From the NCBI GenBank assembly GCA_047615875.1, contig JBLHGU010000180.1, forward strand, positions 1-10,332: a stretch of DNA of 10,332 bases, read 5' to 3'. Made by a program: the position numbers and the translations under genes. The stretch is from JBLHGU01 sp047615875. GTDB lineage: Bacteria > Pseudomonadota > Gammaproteobacteria > Arenicellales > CAJQKF01. The stretch's first letter is position 1. The number at the start of each line of letters is the position of its first letter. The notes below the pieces were generated by a model. That model was not told the DNA's origin and ran no database searches. It worked only from the letters and a program-made list of their open reading frames with translations. Of the stretch, positions 1 through 6,690 are shown in pieces.

Positions 1-100
1 GGAGGTACGACCCGCTTCTGTGGTGATTTCTGTAGATGAGATATTCTCCTCTTCCTTGGTTTTCTCGATTGATGCGGTTCGTACCTCACCACATACTACG
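1..100 (-). repeat. MITE-like palindromic repeat, copy 1 (truncated by window edge)
   Basis: This stretch matches the reverse complement of the complete element at 1144-1253. The arm at 70-99 reads TGATGCGGTTCGTACCTCAC and onward and differs from the other copy at only a few positions. The interior (GTAGATGAGAT at about 31-41, TTTTCTCGATTGATGCGG at about 60-77) is also shared. The opposite arm is degenerate and cut by the left edge. No coding potential is seen. It lies just downstream of the cytosine deaminase gene and could form a hairpin in its transcript. Confidence 0.8.
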
Positions 101-116
101 GGCTACCTTTCTAGCC
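101..116. terminator. Small hairpin downstream of the deaminase operon (weak terminator candidate)
   Basis: GGCTA at 101-105 pairs with TAGCC at 112-116 around a 6-nt loop, between the deaminase stop codon (142) and repeat copy 1. There is no clear U-run on the minus strand after it, so termination is only a guess. The larger repeat hairpin beyond it could do the same job. Confidence 0.25.
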
Positions 117-141
117 TGGCGCATACAGCCCCGCAGGCAGA

Positions 142-600
142 CTAGACGGTTTCGTTGCCGGCAATATCTTCGTTCCAGATTTCCGGTTTCTCCTGAATAA
201 ATTTCTTCATCAATGATTTACAGTCGTTGTTATCCATAAGAACTACTTCCACGCCATGGTCCCGCAGGAAGTCGATATTGCCGGGGAAATTTTCCATTTC
301 GCCCACCACCACCCGCTTAATACCAAAATGCAAAATAGCCCCAGTGCACATCATGCAGGGACTCAAAGTGGTGTATAAATCGATATCCTCGTAATCGTCG
401 CGCAAGCCAGCTGCTCTAAGGCAATCCGTCTCACCATGCATCACGCTATCACCTTCCTGCACGCGTTTATTCCTGCCGCCGGCGACTACCTCGCCATTCT
501 TTACCATTACCGCCCCTACCGGCACCCCGCCTTGCTGGTACCCGTCAAAAGCTTGCTGATAAGCCGCCTGTAAAAATCTGCTGTCGTCTTTCGCACTCAT
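142..600 (-). CDS. Yeast-type cytosine deaminase (Fcy1-like), zinc-dependent
   Basis: This 152-aa protein belongs to the cytidine/deoxycytidylate deaminase-like fold and should hydrolyse cytosine to uracil and ammonia in the cytoplasm. The zinc and catalytic motif is complete: H55-G-E57 (ligand and proton shuttle) and P81-C82-x-x-C85 (two Cys ligands). It resembles yeast Fcy1 rather than CodA or TadA: it shares the phrase LYTTLSPC.MCTGAI, the VVGE..NF segment (F105) and the C-terminal lid with W142 and D145 in WNEDI. The chosen ATG at 600 overlaps the upstream TGA (ATGA, 597-600) and has AGGAG 11 nt before it (612-616). A start 7 codons further upstream is possible but would lie inside the upstream gene. 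It sits downstream of a catalytically dead paralogue and opposite upp, which fits pyrimidine salvage. Activity on a different base or nucleoside cannot be excluded. Confidence 0.9.
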   Translation of the reverse strand: MSAKDDSRFLQAAYQQAFDGYQQGGVPVGAVMVKNGEVVAGGRNKRVQEGDSVMHGETDCLRAAGLRDDYEDIDLYTTLSPCMMCTGAILHFGIKRVVVGEMENFPGNIDFLRDHGVEVVLMDNNDCKSLMKKFIQEKPEIWNEDIAGNETV

Positions 601-989
601 GAGTTGTGCAACTCCTGGCAAGCTGGATAGGGATTAAACGTAACCGGCACACCCTTTTGCTGCAAAAGTCTGATGGCCGCTGTGTCAGTTTCCGGCAAAC
701 CTATAACGATAGCGCCGATAGAAAATTGCAGCATCGTGCCCGCGCACAGCATGTCAGGGTAATCTGTCGTATAGAGGCTCAGCTCAGCCTGATCACTACG
801 CCTGCCCGCGGTGCGAATACAATCCACAGCGGCTACCGCTATAGGATCATTCAGTTGGCAGGTTTTATTGTGGCTCTGGGCAACAATCTCGCCGGCCTTC
901 ACTAGTAAAGCACCGCTGGCAATGCCGCCGGCCTGCTGACTAATCTCTGCCTGCGTGCAGGCTAGCTTTAAAAAAGTATCGTGATTCAT
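597..989 (-). CDS. Catalytically dead cytosine deaminase paralogue (pseudoenzyme)
   Basis: This 130-aa protein aligns along its length with the deaminase encoded just downstream (shared: GG.....GA..VK.GE.VA, DC.R.AG, LYTT..P, and C.G....F.I...V.G). The active site is lost. The HGE zinc/catalytic triplet is V52-A53-A54, and the first Cys ligand is D79 in the segment YPDMLC; only C82 remains. It also lacks the C-terminal W..D lid. The reading frame is intact and hydrophobic core positions are kept, so it looks like a maintained protein rather than a decaying pseudogene. The ATGA overlap with the active gene implies coupled translation and a fixed ratio. By analogy with the eukaryotic ADAT2/ADAT3 tRNA deaminase, where one subunit lacks the catalytic Glu, I infer a structural or regulatory partner of the active subunit. 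No good Shine-Dalgarno precedes ATG 989. Confidence 0.85.
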   Translation of the reverse strand: MNHDTFLKLACTQAEISQQAGGIASGALLVKAGEIVAQSHNKTCQLNDPIAVAAVDCIRTAGRRSDQAELSLYTTDYPDMLCAGTMLQFSIGAIVIGLPETDTAAIRLLQQKGVPVTFNPYPACQELHNS

Positions 990-995
990 TATGCG

Positions 996-1025
996 ATCTT
1001 ATCATTTCATCGGGTAATTTCGTAA
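996..1025 (-). promoter_or_regulatory. Possible sigma70-type promoter for the deaminase pair
   Basis: Read on the minus strand, TTACGA (1020-1025) and TAAGAT (996-1001) are separated by 18 nt, just upstream of ATG 989. The match is moderate and would place the transcript start only a few bases before the start codon. Confidence 0.3.
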
Positions 1026-1074
1026 AGCTCTGACCGAAATAGCACAAAGTTAAGAGTTACTAGCAGGGAATTTT

Positions 1075-1107
1075 CTGCAACCTGTTGCAGGATGGGTGAA
1101 ACCCATC
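1075..1107. repeat. Two tandem small palindromes (REP-like)
   Basis: CTGCAA (1075-1080) pairs with TTGCAG (1085-1090) around CCTG. It is followed immediately by GATGGGT (1091-1097), which pairs with ACCCATC (1101-1107) around GAA. Both stems are perfect. GATGGGT...ACCCATC cores resemble repetitive extragenic palindromes common in gammaproteobacteria. They lie in the non-coding gap between the divergent deaminase pair and upp. Confidence 0.6.
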
Positions 1108-1143
1108 AAAACGAGAATGAAGTAGCACGACTAATCGCAGCAC

Positions 1144-1253
1144 GTAGGATGTGGTGAGGGACGAACCGCATCAATCGAGAAAACGAAGGGACAGGAAAAA
1201 ATCTCATCTACATAAACCACCACTGATGCGGTTTGTCCCTCACCACATCCTAC
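1144..1253 (+). repeat. MITE-like palindromic repeat, copy 2 (complete)
   Basis: The 30-nt arms 1144-1173 and 1224-1253 are inverted repeats with one mismatch (at 1163). They begin GTAGGATGTGGTGAGGGAC and end in the complementary GTCCCTCACCACATCCTAC. The 50-nt interior has no ORF. The inverse copy at 1-100 shares arms and interior, so this is a dispersed element and not a chance hairpin. The size and lack of coding suit a MITE or a large REP/BIME-type element mobilised in trans. No clear target-site duplication is visible. Confidence 0.85.
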
Positions 1254-1333
1254 AGTCTTTGCAGAATTGATAGCGCACAATGCCTGTTGGTTATTGCTGG
1301 CTATCGGGTTGGGATTCCGGGTTATAAGTAAAA

Positions 1334-1363
1334 TTGGAACCCTTTCCCCAGATGGTGTAAATT
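1334..1363 (+). promoter_or_regulatory. Possible sigma70-type promoter of upp
   Basis: TTGGAA (1334-1339) and TAAATT (1358-1363) are spaced by 18 nt, about 30 nt before the upp ATG. No purine-rich ribosome binding site is visible between them and the start. Confidence 0.35.
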
Positions 1364-1392
1364 AAATCGACATCCCACAAATATAAAACGAT

Positions 1393-2019
1393 ATGAATGT
1401 CACCGTAGTTGATCACCCGCTTATTCAGCACAAACTCACTTTGATGCGGCAAAAGGAAACACCCACCAGTCTTTTCAGGCAATTGGTTAATGAAGTCGCC
1501 ATGCTGTTGGGCTATGAAGTCACCCGCGATCTGGCACTTACTACCAAGCAAATCGAAACACCCCTCGAAACAATGCAAGCACCTGTCATCGCGGGTAAAA
1601 AACTCTGCTTTATTTCTATACTACGCGCAGGTAATGGCTTACTAGATGGAATGCTCGACCTGGTGCCCTCAGCCCGTGTTGGTCATGTCGGCCTGTATCG
1701 GGACCCGGCGACTCTGGTAGCCGTGGAGTACTACTACAAGGTGCCGAGAGACATTGGTGAACGACTCGCCATAGTTGTTGACCCCATGCTTGCCACGGCC
1801 AATTCTGCGATCGCTGCTGTAGACCGACTAAAACAAGGTGGTGCAAATAAAATGAAATTTGTTTGCATGCTGGCATCTCCCGAAGGAATTAAGAAATTCA
1901 ACAGCGCCCACCCTGATGTTGAGTTATTTACCGCAGCGGTTGATCGTGAATTGAACGATCACGGCTATATTTTGCCTGGATTGGGTGATGCCGGCGATCG
2001 CATCTACGGTACTCAGTAA
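1393..2019 (+). CDS. upp: Uracil phosphoribosyltransferase
   Basis: This 208-aa protein has the usual length for UPRT. It transfers phosphoribosyl from PRPP to uracil to give UMP in the cytoplasm. Family marks are present in order: SILRAG (75-80), GHVGLYRDP (97-105), the PRPP loop VDPMLATANS (129-138) and the uracil-binding C-terminus GYILPGLGDAGD (191-202). The PRPP loop usually reads TGGS or TGNS; here the first Gly is Ala (A136), a small change tolerated in the PRTase signature. The gene is divergent from the cytosine deaminase pair across a 400-bp gap, and together they form a cytosine-to-uracil-to-UMP route. No strong Shine-Dalgarno precedes the ATG. It converges with the lipoprotein gene, with only 19 bp between the stop codons and only a weak GAGG/CCTC hairpin there. 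Confidence 0.95.
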   Translation: MNVTVVDHPLIQHKLTLMRQKETPTSLFRQLVNEVAMLLGYEVTRDLALTTKQIETPLETMQAPVIAGKKLCFISILRAGNGLLDGMLDLVPSARVGHVGLYRDPATLVAVEYYYKVPRDIGERLAIVVDPMLATANSAIAAVDRLKQGGANKMKFVCMLASPEGIKKFNSAHPDVELFTAAVDRELNDHGYILPGLGDAGDRIYGTQ

Positions 2020-2038
2020 ACCTGGGAGGTTGACCTCA

Positions 2039-2491
2039 TCAAATTTTGCTAGCGGTGAAACTACCCCTTAACGACCCGGAGATCAGGTTGCATTTAACAT
2101 TTCTTGAGGTAATCGAACCATTTACCTGACTTCCAATTACATTACCGCTGGCGGTAATTATGCCTCTGCATTGGCTCAATCCGAGTCGTTTAATAGAACC
2201 CGATATTGAATAACCTCCAGCCTTGGTTATAGCGCCAAGAAACTCAACTCTATTGTCAAAAGAGATTCTAATTTGACCATTGGGAGTAATCAGAATTGAA
2301 ACCGTAACATCGGAATCACCGGATTGACCTGCAATTCGAGCGATGAGTACGGCAGTACCTTTATACATACCAGCCAGGGCACTGGTATCTTGTCCGCTAG
2401 TGGTCGGATTGCCACTACTGCTGCCGCCACTTCCTCCACAGCCTGCGATTAAAAGGGAAAGAGCGACGATCATTGGCCAGAATATTTTCAT
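2039..2491 (-). CDS. Small putative lipoprotein, function unknown
   Basis: This 150-aa protein has a type II signal peptide: a positively charged start (MK), a hydrophobic core and lipobox L-I-A-G-C with the modified Cys at 18. A Gly/Ser-rich linker (about 19-30) follows. The mature part is rich in beta-forming and Gly/Ser residues, with short repeats of the type SGSI, NGSI and SGSL (about 95-145) suggesting stacked beta strands. Two Cys (near 108 and 134) could form a disulfide. I do not recognise the family. The ATG at 2491 overlaps the TGA of the cupin gene (ATGA), so the two are translationally coupled. It should be anchored in the outer or inner membrane facing the periplasm, which is hard to reconcile with a cytoplasmic cupin partner. 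The start is well supported by the signal peptide. Confidence 0.75.
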   Translation of the reverse strand: MKIFWPMIVALSLLIAGCGGSGGSSSGNPTTSGQDTSALAGMYKGTAVLIARIAGQSGDSDVTVSILITPNGQIRISFDNRVEFLGAITKAGGYSISGSIKRLGLSQCRGIITASGNVIGSQVNGSITSRNVKCNLISGSLRGSFTASKI

Positions 2492-2868
2492 AAATTTACC
2501 GATGTATAAACTAACATTACAATTGCGCCTTGTTCACTGCCTGCAGTATGCATGGCACCAGGCGCGCGCAAAATAAAGTCCCCTGGACCATAGCTTTTTT
2601 CTTCATCATAGAAGCTACCCTCAAGGACCAGAATTTGTTCCAGCTCATCGTGAGCATGAGCGGGAGACCAGGCGCCGGCATCTACCTTCATAAGCCATGT
2701 TCTTTGTTTGCACTGATCATTCTCATACAATGGTTTTATCCAGAATCCTTCAACTCCAGCGCTCTGCCAATCCTGCTGATTAGTGGCAACTGAAGCTGAA
2801 GCCGCCGGAATTGCCAGCGGTAATGGTGAGGGACTATCGCTATCTTTGGCTTCGAAAAGTTCAGTCAT
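2488..2868 (-). CDS. ChrR-type cupin domain protein
   Basis: This 126-aa protein has a single cupin barrel in its C-terminal two thirds. Motif 1 gives metal ligands H71, H73 and E77 (HAHDELEQILVLEGSF), and motif 2 gives H107 (PGDFILRAPGAMH). It resembles the cupin half of ChrR, the zinc anti-sigma factor of the singlet-oxygen response, and stand-alone ChrR-like cupins. The N-terminal zinc anti-sigma domain is absent, and no ECF sigma gene is in the window, so an anti-sigma role is unlikely. Metal binding is well supported; a dioxygenase, isomerase or sensor role is open. The first ~30 residues look disordered (Ser/Pro/Ala rich). The stop overlaps the start of the lipoprotein gene. The gene lies 94 bp downstream of the cyclase gene and may be read through from it or from its own promoter. 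Confidence 0.85.
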   Translation of the reverse strand: MTELFEAKDSDSPSPLPLAIPAASASVATNQQDWQSAGVEGFWIKPLYENDQCKQRTWLMKVDAGAWSPAHAHDELEQILVLEGSFYDEEKSYGPGDFILRAPGAMHTAGSEQGAIVMLVYTSVNL

Positions 2869-2929
2869 TTAGATTCGGTTTATAAATAGTGTGGTCGCGA
2901 AATCCGAAGAATACGATTGTCCATCGTTA

Positions 2930-2949
2930 AGCGCAAGAATAAGAGCGCT
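2930..2949. other. Inverted repeat between the cyclase and cupin genes
   Basis: AGCGC (2930-2934) pairs with GCGCT (2945-2949) around a 10-nt loop. There is no T-run, so it is at best a weak attenuator or terminator between the cyclase gene and the cupin-lipoprotein pair. Confidence 0.25.
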
Positions 2950-2962
2950 GCACAAACCTATC

Positions 2963-5200
2963 CTAATCGCCAAATAAGGGCGCATGGGAATGAAGGAATA
3001 CACCAATAGTGCAGATATAAATGTACTCATTTAACTCTTCTTTGCTGCCTTCAGGATTACGATAAGTATCACATCGATAAGACTCTCGTTTTGAGGGCGG
3101 ACGATAATTCAGAACGTATTCATCGTCCTCAACGCTCCAGTCGGAACGAGCAAACTCCTTTCCTAGCCAATAGTGAATTCCGGTGCCGTCTGCAAGATTT
3201 TCCACTTTCCAATCACCTCCCGGACTTCTGCCAATAGAAGCTCTTCCGCTTTCGATGAGAGCAAGAAGCTCAGGCCCTGTTAGCCGATGCTCGGGCAGCA
3301 AATTCAAATCTTCGGGAATTGCGCGATCCGTAATGCCGGCAAGCAGCAAACCTTCATGAAGTTTTTCTCGATAGTCTGGGTGACCTAAAACCCACCGTCC
3401 AAAACTACCCGTTATAGTTACCAGACCAATAGAATTTCTAGTCTCAATAAGTTGTCCGGCGGTTTTTTTGGCCTCGTCTATCCGCCCTAGCAATGCGTTC
3501 GCCGCGGCAAGATCTGCCAGATACCCAGGATCGTCTGGCTGTAACGCCCGGGCCTGTTCCAGTAATCGTAGGGCGACTGAGTTGCGCGCAAGTTGAATGT
3601 TAAAGCGTGCCAGCAAAATCAACGTACTCGAGCTATTGGGATCAAGTCGAAGTGCGGTTTTTGAATAATTAATAGCCAGCTCTGGCTGACCATCGAATGC
3701 GGCCAATATGCCTCGCCAGTTATAGGTGCCGGCGTAGTTGGGATCCAAAATTGATAGTTGCTCAATAATGGACTGGATTTCCGCCGTACGAGTCTGGTTT
3801 GATAACCAGCCAATTTGCGCTTCGTAGGCCTCCGGTGTTGGCTTCTGCAAAGCCTTTTCGAGCAGATCGGGGACAATTTCCAAATCTAATTCGAGTTCCT
3901 CCGCAAATCCGCGCCAGCTCGATTTAATATACAAACGTGCCAGTTGGGCCCAGGCCCGAGAGTATTCAGGATCCAGAGTGACTGCCTTTTCAAAAGCTTC
4001 TTTGGCCTTAGCAAAAGATTCCAGGGATGTGGTTTGAAAGTGGGCATTTCCAATCAAAAATAAGTCGTAAGCCGCAGCCACATTGGTCTCTTTACTAGCC
4101 AATATATCTTGTTCCTGGACGAGCAGTTGAATGGAAAGCTCTTTAACGATGGTCGAAGTAATTCGATCCTGTAAAGCAAATATATCCGTCGCATTGCCAT
4201 CATAGCGATCGGCCCAGATATGACCCCCACTAATGGCATCAATCAACTGGGCGTTAATACGTATTTGATCACCCACTCTACGCACACTACCTTCCAATAC
4301 GTAGCTGACACCCAATTCTTCAGCCACCTGAGATATCTTTACTGCCTGGTTTTTGTAGCTAAAGGACGAATTGCGGGCGATAACAAAAAGTCCGGAAATC
4401 TTGGATAGATCCGTAATGATGTCTTCTGTCACACCGTCTGAAAAATACTCCTGATCCTTATCTGCAGAAAGGTTGTCGAAGGGCAGCACAGCAATTGAGG
4501 GTTTTTCAGGTAATGAGTAAGCCATATTGGCTGGATCTGCCCGCTCACGGTCTGGCTGCCAGGGCTGAAACCAAAATCCGAGGCCTGCGATAACTACAAC
4601 CAAAATCGACAGTCCCATCACCAGCCATGCTCGAGTTAAGAACGGCTTAACAGGTAATTCAATAAGACTTGCTTTACCACCCCAACTCCAGGCTTTCACT
4701 GGGACCTTGATATTCTTAAGCTGCAACTCACCGACAGTAACAAAGTCCTGACGACTTTCACCTTGTAGCTGGGTATACACAGAGTCGGATATGAGGACTC
4801 CTGTTCTAGGTGCCTGTCCCTCAAGACGCGCTGCTATGTTGACACCATCACCAAAAATATCATCGTCATCGACAACGATGTCACCTACGTTTACACCGAT
4901 ACGAAACTCGATGGGCTTATCATGGGCACCGGCTTCGTTGTAGGTCAACATCGAATTTTGAATGGCAATGGCACAATCCACCGCATCAACTGCGCTGGCA
5001 AATTCAACCAGCGCACCATCACCCATTTTCTTGATAATGCGACCCTGATATTTGGCAACGGCAGGATCGAAGTACTCGCTCCAGGTGACCTTCATAGCCG
5101 CCAATGTCCCCACCTCATCATCGCCCATTAACAGGGAGTAGCCAGCAACATCTACGGCAAGAATGGCTGAAAGTCGGCGCTGAAGTCTCGCTTCGGTCAT
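2963..5200 (-). CDS. Class III adenylate/guanylate cyclase with TM, TolB-N-like and TPR regions
   Basis: This 745-aa membrane protein should make a cyclic nucleotide (probably cAMP) from an NTP. The N-terminal cyclase domain (about 8-172) has metal-binding D17 (AVDVAGYS) and D61 (MGDG), purine-recognition K57/K58 and D114, and transition-state N121 and R125 in VNIAARL, so it looks active. One membrane helix follows (about 191-211). Next is a TolB amino-terminal/FlgO-like region (about 233-360, beginning PSIAVLPFDNLSADKDQEYF), and then TPR-like helices (about 375-585). This order is common in proteobacterial cyclases. The topology puts the cyclase in the cytoplasm and the TolB/TPR part outside, suggesting sensing of periplasmic partners. 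The last ~120 residues are Trp/Tyr-rich with C710 and C730 and are not a TPR; I do not recognise them. It lies 29 bp downstream of the TTC38-like gene, probably in one operon. Confidence 0.92.
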   Translation of the reverse strand: MTEARLQRRLSAILAVDVAGYSLLMGDDEVGTLAAMKVTWSEYFDPAVAKYQGRIIKKMGDGALVEFASAVDAVDCAIAIQNSMLTYNEAGAHDKPIEFRIGVNVGDIVVDDDDIFGDGVNIAARLEGQAPRTGVLISDSVYTQLQGESRQDFVTVGELQLKNIKVPVKAWSWGGKASLIELPVKPFLTRAWLVMGLSILVVVIAGLGFWFQPWQPDRERADPANMAYSLPEKPSIAVLPFDNLSADKDQEYFSDGVTEDIITDLSKISGLFVIARNSSFSYKNQAVKISQVAEELGVSYVLEGSVRRVGDQIRINAQLIDAISGGHIWADRYDGNATDIFALQDRITSTIVKELSIQLLVQEQDILASKETNVAAAYDLFLIGNAHFQTTSLESFAKAKEAFEKAVTLDPEYSRAWAQLARLYIKSSWRGFAEELELDLEIVPDLLEKALQKPTPEAYEAQIGWLSNQTRTAEIQSIIEQLSILDPNYAGTYNWRGILAAFDGQPELAINYSKTALRLDPNSSSTLILLARFNIQLARNSVALRLLEQARALQPDDPGYLADLAAANALLGRIDEAKKTAGQLIETRNSIGLVTITGSFGRWVLGHPDYREKLHEGLLLAGITDRAIPEDLNLLPEHRLTGPELLALIESGRASIGRSPGGDWKVENLADGTGIHYWLGKEFARSDWSVEDDEYVLNYRPPSKRESYRCDTYRNPEGSKEELNEYIYICTIGVFLHSHAPLFGD

Positions 5201-5229
5201 AGCGTATTAAGGTGCATAAACCAGCTTTG

Positions 5230-6513
5230 TTAGTCTGTGGCCAACCCTGAAATTAGATTCGCTGCCTGAATTAACGGTCGGCGAGTTGAGAGCATACGTT
5301 GAGCTTCATCACTTTGCCCTTGTTTTAGCAGACAACAAAGCATAGCGAATTCAATCAGATCACGCTGCGCCCGGCTACCACCGATCCGAGCATGATCCCG
5401 TAGGGCAATTGTCAACTCATGGATCGCACGATCCCAGTCTTCAATGGAGAAGGCTAAAAATGCTGCCGCCAGGCACTTCACCTGATCGGCAGCTGGCCCT
5501 TTGGCGTCCTTTACTATTTTTAACAGCGCCGCCGAGTTGCCTGCCATAGCATGGGCCAGAGCCGCATGAGCATCCGCGAATGCGATGCCCGGTTTAGGGA
5601 AATATTTTAAAGCGTAGTCACTGACCTTGAGCCAGCGCGAACTATCTATTTCGACCCCGGCGATATTGGCGCGAAACAAAATAGCCGCCGTATCCGTTAA
5701 CACATTAAGTGGCGGCCCCCAGGCACCACCCGGTGCGACATCACGATCAACGATTTGCCACATAGCGTCGATGTCACCGCGTGCCAGTGACCATAGGCCA
5801 AGATGCCAGGAAATATGGCAATGCAGCAGACCCTGCTTATCATAAGACTTCATCCAGTGGTCAAGAAACTTGAAGCCGGCCTCGTGTTGACCCAGTTCGT
5901 AATGGATATGAGATTTATAGTGTGACATGTTGGCATTACGAGGATTCGCCTCCTGCGCTTTCTCGATGGTACTTTCAGCCAGATGCGTCATACCAACTTC
6001 AATCTGTGCGAAGGCTTGCTGGGCTAAAAACCACCAATCCTCACCATAGTGTGGTTGCAACGAAGTAGTAAAGGCCAGATGTTCAGACTCGCGCCCGGGC
6101 TGCCCACTAAAACCTATCAAACTAAATACACCCATACAGGTTTGCGCTAACAAAGCATCACGTGGGAATGTTAGAAGATGTTGGCGTATTAAAGGATAAG
6201 CGCTACTACCTTTGCCTTCTATAAGCATACCCAGGAGCTCTAGTTGCGCCTGTTCGCCTTCACTTACGTCCTGGCTTACAGCTCGAGCTGCGGCCAGCGA
6301 TTCAAGGGCAGCCGCACCGTGTCCAATGGATTGGAAATTCCTCGCCCGGCCAAGGTGAGCCAGACAAAATTTTTCATCAGCATCAAGTGCTTTCTGAAAC
6401 ATGTCATCAACACCAGCATTAGAACTCAGAAACAGATCAACTGCTTCAATATAGGCATCTCTTGCTGGAGCTGAGTCGGTGCTTAATAAATTGTCGTATC
6501 TATCTTTCAACAT
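5230..6513 (-). CDS. TTC38-like tetratricopeptide repeat protein
   Basis: This soluble helical-repeat protein of 427 aa (with the chosen start) matches the TTC38 family. It begins DRYDNLLSTDS..ARDAY, as those proteins do. It has the central HYKSHIHYELG and HISWHLGLWSLARGD segments (about 200-247), followed by LNVLTDTAAILFRANIAGV and the late GGSRAQRD motif (about 378-385). No signal peptide or membrane helix is seen. Its molecular function is unknown in bacteria; TPR folds usually mediate protein contacts. I chose ATG 6513 because the family homology begins there; the frame stays open upstream, with other starts at 6588 (ATG) and 6612 (TTG), none with a clear Shine-Dalgarno. It sits 29 bp upstream of a cyclase that also carries TPRs, so the two may work together. 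The upstream neighbour is divergent. Confidence 0.8.
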   Translation of the reverse strand: MLKDRYDNLLSTDSAPARDAYIEAVDLFLSSNAGVDDMFQKALDADEKFCLAHLGRARNFQSIGHGAAALESLAAARAVSQDVSEGEQAQLELLGMLIEGKGSSAYPLIRQHLLTFPRDALLAQTCMGVFSLIGFSGQPGRESEHLAFTTSLQPHYGEDWWFLAQQAFAQIEVGMTHLAESTIEKAQEANPRNANMSHYKSHIHYELGQHEAGFKFLDHWMKSYDKQGLLHCHISWHLGLWSLARGDIDAMWQIVDRDVAPGGAWGPPLNVLTDTAAILFRANIAGVEIDSSRWLKVSDYALKYFPKPGIAFADAHAALAHAMAGNSAALLKIVKDAKGPAADQVKCLAAAFLAFSIEDWDRAIHELTIALRDHARIGGSRAQRDLIEFAMLCCLLKQGQSDEAQRMLSTRRPLIQAANLISGLATD

Positions 6514-6659
6514 TATTATCTGGCTTGTTTGATTATGAATTCCGCACAAGTCTGGGCGAGACATGTTTGGATGTAAAGTTTCTTCCATCAGCAATCTAAA
6601 ATTTGTGTGCAATTTTTCTACCGTCAGAACACTACAAAGAAGAACCTGGCCTTGATAGA

Positions 6660-6690
6660 CTAACCGATGACCCAGTTAGCACTGGGTTAG
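6660..6690. promoter_or_regulatory. Dyad in the divergent TTC38-like / phosphatase intergenic region
   Basis: ACCCAGT (6670-6676) and ACTGGGT (6681-6687) form a perfect 7-bp stem with a 4-nt loop. CTAACC (6660-6665) and GGTTAG (6685-6690) form an alternative overlapping pair. No T-run follows. Its position between divergent genes suits an operator or a leader hairpin. I see no convincing -35/-10 pair in this gap. Confidence 0.35.

Noticed and set aside
606..905. Plus-strand open frame opposite the dead deaminase gene
   Set aside because: It is antisense to a well supported gene, has no recognisable domain and no ribosome binding site; it is a frame shadow.
597..989. Dead deaminase as a decaying pseudogene
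   Set aside because: The frame is intact, core residues are kept and the stop is fitted to the next start. The losses are confined to the active site and C-terminal lid, so a maintained pseudoenzyme is more likely.
1..1253. Composite transposon made of the two repeats and the deaminase pair
   Set aside because: The repeats carry no transposase and are diverged, and no outer target duplication can be seen; kept only as an open idea.
1291..1578. Minus-strand open frame over the start of upp
   Set aside because: It lies opposite the conserved upp N-terminus, and its composition is that of a reverse-strand shadow.
2026..2037. GAGG-TTGA-CCTC as a bidirectional terminator between upp and the lipoprotein gene
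   Set aside because: The stem is only 4 bp and no T-run follows on either strand.
2343..2793. Plus-strand open frames over the lipoprotein and cupin genes
   Set aside because: The minus-strand genes have a lipobox, cupin ligands and an ATGA coupling; the plus-strand frames have none of these.
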